DNA of 5,158 nt from an uncultured Fusibacter sp. Its GTDB lineage: Bacteria; Bacillota; Clostridia; Peptostreptococcales; Acidaminobacteraceae. The DNA lies in NCBI GenBank assembly GCA_937958285.1, contig CALFXQ010000286.1, positions 1 through 5,158 of the forward strand, written 5' to 3'. This document shows, in pieces, positions 1-5,158 of the stretch. The notes beneath the pieces were generated by a model that was not told the DNA's origin, searched no databases, and worked only from the letters and a program-made list of their open reading frames with translations. The translations under genes were made by a program, and so were the position numbers. Within the stretch, counting starts at the first letter, position 1; the number at the start of each line of letters is the position of its first letter.

Positions 1-701
1 CAACTTTTGCTGACCTTGTTACACTACTTATGTGTTTTTTTGTTCTTCTATTCGCATTCTCTTCAATTGATGCGCAAAAATTCGAAGCGGTTATGCAATC
101 CTTTCAAGGATCTGCTGGTGTATTGCAAAGTGGTGAGTCTTTATCCCCATCTGAAATGGTCTTCGACGGAGCCCCAGAGTCAAAAACAACTGCTGATTCT
201 CAAACTCAAGTTGAAGTAAAAGAAGTTGCAGAATTAGCAGAGGCTATAGAAAAATTCAAAGAGCAAAGTGGCATCGATGTCGATATCCAGGTGACCGTCG
301 AAGAACGGGGCTTAAAAATCACATTTCCAGACAAAGCTTTATTCGACTCTGGGAAGGCGATACTTAAACCAGCATCAATTAAAGTACTCGACTTTATGAG
401 CCAGGTACTCGATCAACCAATTTTTAGAGATAGGTTGGTTCGAATAGAAGGACATACCGATAATGTGCCAATAAGTACTTTACAATTTCCATCAAATTGG
501 GAGCTGTCTACAATTAGAGCAACAACCGTACTCAGATATTTTACAGAGTCTAAACGTATGGATCCAATACGTTTCATGGCATCTGGCTATGGGGAATATA
601 GACCAATTGAGTCTAATGCTTCAGCTGAAGGCCGATCTCAGAATCGAAGAGTAGATATGATTGTATTGACAGAAGAAGAACAAGAGCAAGAACCTAAGTA
701 G
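1..701 (+). CDS. motB: Flagellar stator protein MotB (5'-truncated by window edge)
   Basis: MotB pairs with MotA in the ion-conducting stator and anchors it to peptidoglycan. The reading frame is open to the window edge (first full codon at 3), so the true start lies upstream. The ATG at 30 falls inside the membrane helix and is not the start. The first residues read TFADLVTLLMCFFVLLFAF, the single transmembrane helix. The Asp codon at 12-14 aligns with the essential ion-binding Asp of MotB (ADLVTLL context). The following SSIDAQKFEAVM stretch is where the plug helix sits in other MotBs. An acidic, Gln-rich periplasmic linker leads to a C-terminal OmpA-like peptidoglycan-binding domain from about 300. 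Its hallmarks include GHTDNVPI (450-473), FPSNWELS, ASGYGEYRP and NRRVDM (642-659). About 232 residues are present; only the short cytoplasmic N-terminus is missing. MotA is expected upstream. The coupling ion (H+ or Na+) cannot be told from this piece. Confidence 0.96.
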   Translation, partial: TFADLVTLLMCFFVLLFAFSSIDAQKFEAVMQSFQGSAGVLQSGESLSPSEMVFDGAPESKTTADSQTQVEVKEVAELAEAIEKFKEQSGIDVDIQVTVEERGLKITFPDKALFDSGKAILKPASIKVLDFMSQVLDQPIFRDRLVRIEGHTDNVPISTLQFPSNWELSTIRATTVLRYFTESKRMDPIRFMASGYGEYRPIESNASAEGRSQNRRVDMIVLTEEEQEQEPK

Positions 702-717
702 TTTATTAAATGCACTC

Positions 718-724
718 GAGGTGA
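718..724 (+). promoter_or_regulatory. Ribosome binding site of fliL, decides the start
   Basis: GAGGTGA is a 7-nt match to the anti-Shine-Dalgarno sequence. It directly abuts the first of two adjacent ATG codons (725 and 728). Counting from the end of the GAGG core, the spacing is 3 nt to 725 and 6 nt to 728, so the second ATG is the more plausible start. The difference is one Met. Confidence 0.6.
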
Positions 725-727
725 ATG

Positions 728-1147
728 ATGAAAAAGATACTATTGTTTGGTGGAATTGGCTTGGTCGTTGTAATTATTGGTGTTGTAATCGCAATTTTTA
801 TGCTTAATAGAGAAGAAAAGCCAAAAGAAATCATCTACTCAGAATTCCCCTTGGGTGAGCAATATACAAATATCGCAATAAAAGAGGGTGAAACGCCTTC
901 TAGAAAGCCAGTGCTCAAATATAGCCCGGTGATTCAGTATACAGATGAAAAAATGGCAGAAGTATTCCCGACAAAACAAACGTTAATTCTAAATGAGTTT
1001 AGAAAGTACTTTATGTCAAGAAATTCTGAACAATTAAATCGTCTCGATAGAGTTCAAGAAGACTTAACAGAAATAGCTATTGAGATCATGGCATCAGACT
1101 CAGAAAAAATCACGAATGTATTTTTCCTCGAGTTTATCATACAATAG
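728..1147 (+). CDS. fliL: Flagellar basal body-associated protein FliL
   Basis: FliL is a single-pass inner-membrane protein that surrounds and supports the MotAB stator next to the basal body. The protein is 139 aa from 728 (140 aa if the ATG at 725 is used). A short Lys start is followed by a strongly hydrophobic helix (about residues 4-26, LLFGGIGLVVVIIGVVIAIF). The remainder is extracytoplasmic: a charged linker and a C-terminal domain ending in VFFLEFIIQ, which matches the typical FliL terminus (V-x-F-x-x-F-x-x-Q). The length is normal to slightly short for the family. It starts 26 nt after motB, consistent with co-transcription of stator and stator-associated protein. The sequence is divergent in the middle, so the call rests on the topology, the C-terminal motif and the position between motB and fliM. 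Confidence 0.9.
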   Translation: MKKILLFGGIGLVVVIIGVVIAIFMLNREEKPKEIIYSEFPLGEQYTNIAIKEGETPSRKPVLKYSPVIQYTDEKMAEVFPTKQTLILNEFRKYFMSRNSEQLNRLDRVQEDLTEIAIEIMASDSEKITNVFFLEFIIQ

Positions 1148-1183
1148 ACAAAGTCTGCTTCAGTACATTTACTAATTTAGCGG

Positions 1184-1188
1184 GGAGG
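1184..1188 (+). promoter_or_regulatory. Ribosome binding site for the GTG start of fliM
   Basis: The GGAGG core lies within a G-rich run (GGGGAGGG, 1182-1189), 8 nt before the GTG at 1197. The spacing to the next in-frame ATG (1209) would be 20 nt, so this site selects the GTG. It sits at the end of the 49-nt fliL-fliM gap, the longest non-coding stretch in the window, which otherwise shows no hairpin or recognisable promoter. Confidence 0.8.
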
Positions 1189-1196
1189 GTTGTCTT

Positions 1197-2201
1197 GTGT
1201 CTGATGTTATGTCGCAAAACGAGATAGACGATCTACTAAATGCCCTGAGTACCGGCGAGGTAGATGTCACAGAAATAGAAGAAGAAAAACGAGAGAAAAA
1301 AGTCAAGAAGTACGATTTTAGACGCCCAGATAAATTTGCCAAAGAGCAACTTCGAACTTTAGAAATTATACATGACAATCTTGCGCGTTTAATTAACAAC
1401 TTTTTAAGTGGCTATTTACGCTCAGTAGTTGAAATTGATGTATTGTCGACTCAAAGTATGGTTTATTCTGAGTTTAGCAATTCCATTTCTAATCCTGCTA
1501 TAATGGGAATCGTCAATTTTTCACCAATAGAGGGCCAAATTATTATTGATGTTTCAAATGACATCGCCTTTGCTATGGTTGAGCGTTTACTAGGTGGACA
1601 AGGAAAAAATCCTTTGCTCAAAGAAACACGCGCGTTAACTGAAATTGAAGAGGTTTTACTGAGAAACATATTGGTTAAATTTATTAATTTAATGAGAGAA
1701 TCTTGGTCCACAATAATTGAGTTAAAGCCAAAGCTTGAGCAGATTGAAACGAATTCTCAGTTTGCGCAAATTGTTTCGCCGAGTGAATCCATAGCACTTA
1801 TCACATTCAATTTTAAAATTGGCGATACTGAAGGTATGATAAACGTTGCAATTCCACACTATGTAATTGAACCTATTCTACCGAATTTATCATCCAAGTT
1901 ATGGTTTTCTGGAAATATACGAAAAGAAAAGACCGTGGCAGAATCTCATGCACTAGCAACCGGCATTGAACGTTCTAGTATACCTTTAAAAGCTGTAATC
2001 GGAAATTCTATGTTAAGTGTCAGTGAGCTCCTTTCTATGGGTATAGGTGATGTAATTGTATTAAACACTAAAATTGACGATGATTTAGATATTTATGTGA
2101 AAGAAAAATTGAAGTACAAAGGGAAACCAGGTGTATTTAAAAATAAAATGGCGATTCGAGTCACTAGAGTTCACGAAGAGGAGGAAGCGTTAGATGGTTG
2201 A
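1197..2201 (+). CDS. fliM: Flagellar motor switch protein FliM
   Basis: FliM forms the middle of the cytoplasmic C-ring, contacts FliG, and receives CheY-P to change rotation direction. The 334-aa length is normal for the family. The N-terminal peptide SQNEIDDLL (residues 6-14) is the CheY-P docking motif. An acidic/basic linker follows, then the conserved YDFRRPDKFAKEQLRTLEII (39-58) that opens the CheC-like middle domain. The GGQG at 133-136 corresponds to the GGxG loop that contacts FliG. This domain lacks the CheC E-x2-N phosphatase signature, as expected for FliM. The C-terminal SpoA domain spans about residues 255-325. The start is GTG, chosen because of the GGAGG 8 nt upstream and because it gives the usual length before the EIDxLL peptide. 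The last 8 nt overlap fliY, suggesting translational coupling and matched synthesis of the two C-ring proteins. Confidence 0.97.
   Translation: MSDVMSQNEIDDLLNALSTGEVDVTEIEEEKREKKVKKYDFRRPDKFAKEQLRTLEIIHDNLARLINNFLSGYLRSVVEIDVLSTQSMVYSEFSNSISNPAIMGIVNFSPIEGQIIIDVSNDIAFAMVERLLGGQGKNPLLKETRALTEIEEVLLRNILVKFINLMRESWSTIIELKPKLEQIETNSQFAQIVSPSESIALITFNFKIGDTEGMINVAIPHYVIEPILPNLSSKLWFSGNIRKEKTVAESHALATGIERSSIPLKAVIGNSMLSVSELLSMGIGDVIVLNTKIDDDLDIYVKEKLKYKGKPGVFKNKMAIRVTRVHEEEEALDG
2179..2184 (+). promoter_or_regulatory. Ribosome binding site of fliY inside the end of fliM
   Basis: A perfect AGGAGG lies within the last codons of fliM, 9 nt before the fliY ATG at 2194. The next in-frame ATG (2203) would be 18 nt away, so 2194 is preferred. 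Confidence 0.85.
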
Positions 2202-3441
2202 TATGCTGTCGCAAGATGAAATTGACGCTTTATTAAGTGGGTCTAGTTCAAGTAAATCTGAAGACTCTGCTGATCTATCGCTCTTAACTGAAGACGAAAA
2301 AGATGCACTTGGAGAAGTAGGCAATATAAGCATGGGTACTGCTGCAACAACACTGTTTACTTTGCTAAGCCAGAAAGTTACAATCACAACCCCAAGAGTA
2401 CGCGAGGTTACACTTCGCGAGCTAACTTCAGAAAATACAGAGCCCTGCGTTACCATTAATATCATGTATAAAGTTGGTATTGAGGGTATAAATCTATTGA
2501 TTATAAATGAACGAGATGTTAAAATCATCACAGATTTAATGATGGGAGGCGATGGAACTAACCAAGCAGAAGTGTTGACTGATTTACATTTATCCGCAAT
2601 TGGGGAAGCGATGAACCAAATGATTGGTTCTGCATCAACTTCACTATCTGAAATGATAGGTAAAAAAGTCGACATCTCTCCACCTGAAGCAATTTACGAT
2701 GAACTTTCAAATCTTACAAAAGACCGAATCGGTTTAGATCCAGATGAAAAGGTTGCAATGATTTCCTTTAGGATGACAGTGGGCGATTTAATTGATTCCG
2801 AAATCATGCAGCTGATGCCAATAAATGTTGCAAAACAATTGGTGTCTAGCTTAATGTCAGGGCATGATTCATCTGCACCAGTGGTCTCTGCTTCTTCAGC
2901 AAAAGCGCCTTCAAGTAGTGCTTCGGAACCAATGGCCGCACAACAATCGCCGAATTTTTCCAATGGCGATGCTTATTCACAGCAACCATATCCACATCAG
3001 CCATATCCGCAACAACCTTATCCACAACAACCTTATCCACAACAAAACTACGCACCACCTCAGGGTGGGTACCCTAGTCAAAATTATCCACCACAAAGTT
3101 ATGATGGTTTTCAGAGACCAGTTGTGGATGCTCGCAATGTACAATTTGAAAGTTTTGATAGTTCTAATAGTTTTGGTGGTATACATAGCGATATAAGTCT
3201 TATTCGAGATGTACCACTAGAAATCACCGTGGAATTGGGTAGAACAACAAAAAAAATCAGCGAAATACTTGAATTCGCTGCGGGGAGTGTTATTGAACTT
3301 GATCGATTGGTGGGTGAATCTTTAAACATATTTGCCAACGGTAAAATAATTGCCAAAGGCGAAGTTGTTGTAGTAGATGAAAATTACGGTGTACGAATCA
3401 CCGAAATAGTTGTAGCTCAAAGTCGATTCAATTCCAATTAA
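2194..3441 (+). CDS. fliY: Flagellar motor switch phosphatase FliY (CheC-like domain fused to FliN/SpoA)
   Basis: FliY is the Firmicutes/Thermotoga C-ring protein that replaces FliN and also dephosphorylates CheY-P at the motor. It has 415 aa. Residues 6-14 (SQDEIDALL) form a CheY-binding peptide almost identical to that of FliM. Residues about 30-220 are a CheC-like domain with two complete phosphatase signatures ([DS]-x3-E-x2-N-x22-P). Site 1 is D37, E41, N44, P67; site 2 is S134, E138, N141, P164. Both spacings were counted and fit exactly. Residues about 225-330 are a Ser/Ala- then Gln/Pro/Tyr-rich linker, including a QQPYP tandem repeat (263-287). Residues about 331-408 are the FliN/SpoA domain (DVPLEITVELGRTTKKISEI, then the G-x-x-I/V-x-L-D motif). 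The linker makes it longer than Bacillus FliY. It overlaps fliM by 8 nt and precedes cheY by 17 nt, so the phosphatase and its substrate are co-expressed. Confidence 0.96.
   Translation: MVDMLSQDEIDALLSGSSSSKSEDSADLSLLTEDEKDALGEVGNISMGTAATTLFTLLSQKVTITTPRVREVTLRELTSENTEPCVTINIMYKVGIEGINLLIINERDVKIITDLMMGGDGTNQAEVLTDLHLSAIGEAMNQMIGSASTSLSEMIGKKVDISPPEAIYDELSNLTKDRIGLDPDEKVAMISFRMTVGDLIDSEIMQLMPINVAKQLVSSLMSGHDSSAPVVSASSAKAPSSSASEPMAAQQSPNFSNGDAYSQQPYPHQPYPQQPYPQQPYPQQNYAPPQGGYPSQNYPPQSYDGFQRPVVDARNVQFESFDSSNSFGGIHSDISLIRDVPLEITVELGRTTKKISEILEFAAGSVIELDRLVGESLNIFANGKIIAKGEVVVVDENYGVRITEIVVAQSRFNSN
2980..3054 (+). repeat. 15-bp in-frame tandem repeat coding QQPYP in the FliY linker
   Basis: Five consecutive 15-nt units start at 2980, 2995, 3010, 3025 and 3040, encoding QQPYP, HQPYP, QQPYP, QQPYP and the degenerate QQNYA. 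Units 3 and 4 are identical in DNA (CAACAACCTTATCCA); units 1 and 2 differ by a few, partly silent, substitutions. The unit is a multiple of 3, so gain or loss of copies would lengthen or shorten the linker without changing frame. Looser P/Q/Y/G-rich sequence continues to about 3120. Confidence 0.9.
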
Positions 3442-3443
3442 TT

Positions 3444-3451
3444 TAAGGAGG
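3444..3451 (+). promoter_or_regulatory. Strong ribosome binding site of cheY
   Basis: TAAGGAGG is an 8-nt match to the anti-Shine-Dalgarno sequence, placed 7 nt before the cheY ATG. It is the best site in the window and predicts high translation of cheY relative to its neighbours. Confidence 0.85.
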
Positions 3452-3458
3452 AAGCATA

Positions 3459-3821
3459 ATGGCAAATCGCATTCTTATCGTAGATGATGCTGCTTTCATG
3501 CGCATGATGATTAAGGACGTTTTAACAAAGAATGGGTATGAAGTGACCGGCGAAGCTGAAAATGGTCAAAAGGCAATTGAAAAATACAAAGAGCTTTCAC
3601 CAGACTTGGTAATTATGGACATTACAATGCCTGAAGTCGATGGTATCCAGGCGGTTAAAGAGATTAAGAAGTTTGATCCAAATGCGAAAATTGTAATGTG
3701 TTCAGCAATGGGACAACAAGCTATGGTTATTGAGTCGATCCAAGCAGGTGCAAGAGATTTTATTGTTAAGCCCTTTCAAGCGGATCGTGTTATAGAAGCT
3801 GTAAAAAAAGTAATCGGTTAA
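3459..3821 (+). CDS. cheY: Chemotaxis response regulator CheY
   Basis: CheY is a single-domain receiver that is phosphorylated by CheA and then binds the motor switch. The 120-aa length is exactly that of a stand-alone receiver. All functional residues are present: the acidic pair D9/D10, phospho-acceptor D54 (in VIMDITMPEVDG), the switch Ser S82, and K104 in DFIVKPF. F101 occupies the position of the switch aromatic (Tyr in E. coli). The sequence (RILIVDDAAFMRMMIKD, CSAMGQQ) closely resembles Bacillus subtilis CheY as I recall it, in which CheY-P binding promotes counter-clockwise smooth swimming. No output domain is fused. It lies directly after fliY, the phosphatase expected to act on it, and before fliO, the same placement as in the Bacillus fla/che operon. 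Confidence 0.97.
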   Translation: MANRILIVDDAAFMRMMIKDVLTKNGYEVTGEAENGQKAIEKYKELSPDLVIMDITMPEVDGIQAVKEIKKFDPNAKIVMCSAMGQQAMVIESIQAGARDFIVKPFQADRVIEAVKKVIG

Positions 3822-3835
3822 GTAGGCGTACTCGG

Positions 3836-4168
3836 ATGGGTTATGTCACCTATGTGTTGACGGTACTATTCGTTATTGGCCTTGCTTACTTTACTACACA
3901 ATACATCTCTCTGAACTATAAAAAAGGACAGAGTAAAAGACGAATAAAAATAATTGAAAAAGTCAATTTGGCCGCAGATAAACATTTGTGGCTTATTGAA
4001 CTTGGAGATAAATTTTACTTTATGTATAGTGATCGAAAGGGCATGACGCAAATTGACGCTTTAGATACCTTACCTGAAATTGAAGGTATAAATGATCAAA
4101 TGACGAACATGTCATTTCAAGCTTTTTTGCAAAAAAAAGTCCAACGAGGTCAAACAAAAAATGATTAA
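3836..4168 (+). CDS. fliO: Flagellar export-gate assembly protein FliO (FliZ-type)
   Basis: FliO is a small membrane protein that helps assemble the FliP ring of the flagellar type III export gate. It has 110 aa. A hydrophobic N-terminal helix (about residues 3-20, YVTYVLTVLFVIGLAYF) is followed by a basic stretch (KKGQSKRRIK). After this comes the small FliO cytoplasmic domain with its typical pattern of IKIIEKVNLAADKHLWLIEL followed by GDKFYFMY. The C-terminus is Gln/Lys-rich. It begins 14 nt after cheY with almost no Shine-Dalgarno sequence, only AGG or GG-type stubs. No better in-frame start is visible, and ATG 3836 retains the whole membrane helix. The last 8 nt overlap fliP. The family is poorly conserved, so the call relies on topology, the domain pattern and the invariant position between cheY and fliP. 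Bacillus annotations name this gene fliZ. Confidence 0.88.
   Translation: MGYVTYVLTVLFVIGLAYFTTQYISLNYKKGQSKRRIKIIEKVNLAADKHLWLIELGDKFYFMYSDRKGMTQIDALDTLPEIEGINDQMTNMSFQAFLQKKVQRGQTKND
4146..4149 (+). promoter_or_regulatory. Ribosome binding site of fliP inside fliO
   Basis: GAGG (with a following T) lies 11 nt before the fliP ATG at 4161, within the end of fliO. It is moderate in strength, and the 8-nt gene overlap suggests translational coupling to fliO. Confidence 0.5.
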
Positions 4169-4919
4169 TAAGTTTAGACGGTTCATATTGATAGCTTGCA
4201 CTATTGGATTATTTGTTATGGGAATCTCATTTGCTGATACAGGTCAACTTTTACCAGAAATTTCACTTCAAGTTGGTGGTGAGCAAGGCGGTCTAACATC
4301 TACAGTACAAGTTATCCTCTTATTAACGGTGTTGTCACTTGCGCCGTCTATCATAATATTGATGACTTGTTTTACACGTATTATCATTGTTCTATCATTT
4401 CTTCGCAAAGCACTATCGCTTCAATCAACCCCACCGAATCAAGTGTTGGTGGGTTTGGCTTTGTTTTTGACACTCTTTGTGATGAATCCTATTTTCACAG
4501 AAATATATACAGAGGCTTATCAACCTTTGTCCGATGGAGAGATAAACCAAACTGTGGCGTTTGACAGGGCTATGAAACCACTGCGGGAATTTATGTTCAA
4601 GCAAGTGAGAACAGAAGATCTAGCACTATTTGTTCAAATTAGTGGTGCTGAGCCTGTAAATGCCATTGAGGAGGTAACGAATCAAGCACTCATCCCAGCT
4701 TTCATTATCAGTGAGTTGAAAACGAGTTTTATTATGGGTTTTCTTTTATTTATTCCCTTTATCGTCATAGATTTAGTTGTCGCATCCACTCTCATGTCAT
4801 TAGGGATGATGATGTTGCCACCAGTAATGATTTCATTGCCCTTTAAACTGCTTTTGTTTATTTTGGTTGATGGGTGGAATTTACTTATCAAGTATATTGT
4901 AGCAGGTATATCAGTATGA
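4161..4919 (+). CDS. fliP: Flagellar type III export-gate protein FliP
   Basis: FliP forms a pentamer at the core of the flagellar protein-export pore with FliQ and FliR. The 252-aa length is typical. An N-terminal cleavable signal sequence is visible (basic INKFRR, a hydrophobic core, and a likely cut after SFA at residue 25), as is normal for FliP. The mature protein has a hydrophobic segment at about 47-68, then the conserved TCFTRIIIVLSFLRKALSLQ (69-88), TPPNQVLVGLALFLTLFVM (90-108) and a periplasmic/core segment. LIPAFIISELKTSF (177-190) and paired C-terminal membrane helices (about 190-246) follow. The three consecutive methionines M216-M218 in GMMMLPP match the methionine gasket that closes the export pore. 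It overlaps fliO by 8 nt and fliQ by 4 nt (ATGA). Confidence 0.97.
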   Translation: MINKFRRFILIACTIGLFVMGISFADTGQLLPEISLQVGGEQGGLTSTVQVILLLTVLSLAPSIIILMTCFTRIIIVLSFLRKALSLQSTPPNQVLVGLALFLTLFVMNPIFTEIYTEAYQPLSDGEINQTVAFDRAMKPLREFMFKQVRTEDLALFVQISGAEPVNAIEEVTNQALIPAFIISELKTSFIMGFLLFIPFIVIDLVVASTLMSLGMMMLPPVMISLPFKLLLFILVDGWNLLIKYIVAGISV

Positions 4920-5158
4920 ACGAGGCCATGGTACTAGATTTATTTAGAGATGCAATTTTCATTACATTGTTAATCTCAGCACCAATGCTAGTTGTTGCTT
5001 TAGTTGTGGGATTATTAATAGCAATTTTTCAAGCTACAACGCAAATACAAGAACAAACACTGGCATTTGTCCCTAAGTTATTTCTAATTCTATTGACTAT
5101 GCTCTTGTTAGGACCTTGGCTTTTAAACACTTTGGTGGATTATACACTGAGAGTTTTT
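4916..5158 (+). CDS. fliQ: Flagellar type III export-gate protein FliQ (3'-truncated by window edge)
   Basis: FliQ is a small two-helix membrane protein that wraps the FliP/FliR core of the flagellar export gate. Translation from ATG 4916 gives 81 uninterrupted residues to the window end with no stop. The family is about 89 residues, so only the last few codons are missing. It has the conserved opening (VLDLFRDAIFITLLISAPML) and a first helix at about 16-38. The loop then reads IFQATTQIQEQTLAFVPK (37-54), the FliQ signature, followed by a second helix (about 54-72) with GPWLLNTLVDYT. The ATG overlaps the fliP stop as ATGA. A weak AGG at 4904-4906 sits 9 nt upstream, so translation is probably coupled to fliP. 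A second in-frame ATG at 4928 has GAGG only 2 nt before it, too close to be likely. fliR would be expected next. Confidence 0.95.
   Translation, partial: MNEAMVLDLFRDAIFITLLISAPMLVVALVVGLLIAIFQATTQIQEQTLAFVPKLFLILLTMLLLGPWLLNTLVDYTLRVF

Noticed and set aside
30..701. ATG at 30 as the true start of the first gene
   Set aside because: The frame is open upstream and encodes TFADLVTLL with the essential MotB Asp. Starting at 30 would cut the membrane helix in half, so the gene is truncated by the window edge.
1148..1196. The 49-nt fliL-fliM gap as a promoter or regulatory leader
   Set aside because: No convincing -35/-10 pair, sigma-D-like box or hairpin is visible. Only the fliM ribosome binding site can be supported.
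1209..2201. ATG at 1209 as the start of fliM
   Set aside because: It would place the GGAGG 20 nt away and remove residues that normally precede the EIDxLL peptide. The GTG at 1197 is spaced correctly.
2190..2675. 161-codon open frame on the minus strand opposite fliY
   Set aside because: It is antisense to a well-conserved CheC-like domain in the matching frame, with no ribosome binding site or recognisable family. It is a shadow of fliY codon use.
2864..3196. 110-codon + strand frame, and minus-strand frames at 2846-3058 and 2977-3186, with repetitive protein sequence
   Set aside because: They are alternative readings of the QQPYP repeat DNA. Their repetitiveness (HIRNNLIHNN, WIRLLWIRLL type) comes from the repeat and not from separate genes.
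4122..4139. T6/A8 inverted repeat resembling a terminator hairpin
   Set aside because: It lies inside fliO, its stem is only A-T pairs around a GC centre, and fliP follows immediately. A functional terminator here would silence the operon.
1..5158. A novel or undescribed system in the window
   Set aside because: Every open stretch is explained by a known flagellar or chemotaxis gene with key residues intact and standard order. No foreign insert, orphan gene or unexplained non-coding block remains.

Overview
The window is a single-strand, gap-free stretch of a flagellar motor/switch/export-gate operon. All eight genes lie on the + strand, in the order motB (5'-truncated), fliL, fliM, fliY, cheY, fliO, fliP, fliQ (3'-truncated). 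The DNA is AT-rich with strong AGGAGG-type ribosome binding sites. The switch gene is a FliY: a CheC-like phosphatase fused to a FliN/SpoA domain. The CheY closely resembles the Bacillus form as I recall it. Together these point to a motile, probably Gram-positive low-GC Firmicute. Having motB directly before fliL suggests a clostridial lineage rather than Bacillus, where motAB lies elsewhere. The genus cannot be read from this window.

Layout. Positions 1-701 hold all but the extreme N-terminus of the stator protein MotB, and motA is expected just upstream. Positions 728-1147 hold FliL, the stator-associated membrane protein. Positions 1197-2201 and 2194-3441 hold the C-ring proteins FliM and FliY, which overlap by 8 nt. 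Positions 3459-3821 hold the response regulator CheY. Positions 3836-4168, 4161-4919 and 4916 to the edge hold the export-gate proteins FliO, FliP and FliQ, with overlaps of 8 and 4 nt. The largest non-coding gap is 49 nt (fliL-fliM). No stretch over 300 bases lacks a gene. I see no terminator, no convincing internal promoter, and no RNA gene, mobile element or CRISPR. The genes are therefore most likely co-transcribed from a promoter outside the window.

How the genes work together. MotB (with MotA) and FliL form and support the torque-generating stator. FliM and FliY form the switch that the rotor uses to change direction. CheY-P binds N-terminal peptides, and both FliM and FliY carry a near-identical one. 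FliY also keeps two complete CheC-type phosphatase sites, so it should remove the signal at the motor. FliO, FliP and FliQ build the type III export gate. The system is a known one. The most individual features are a short in-frame QQPYP tandem repeat in the FliY linker and the contrast between cheY's strong ribosome binding site and fliO's very weak one.
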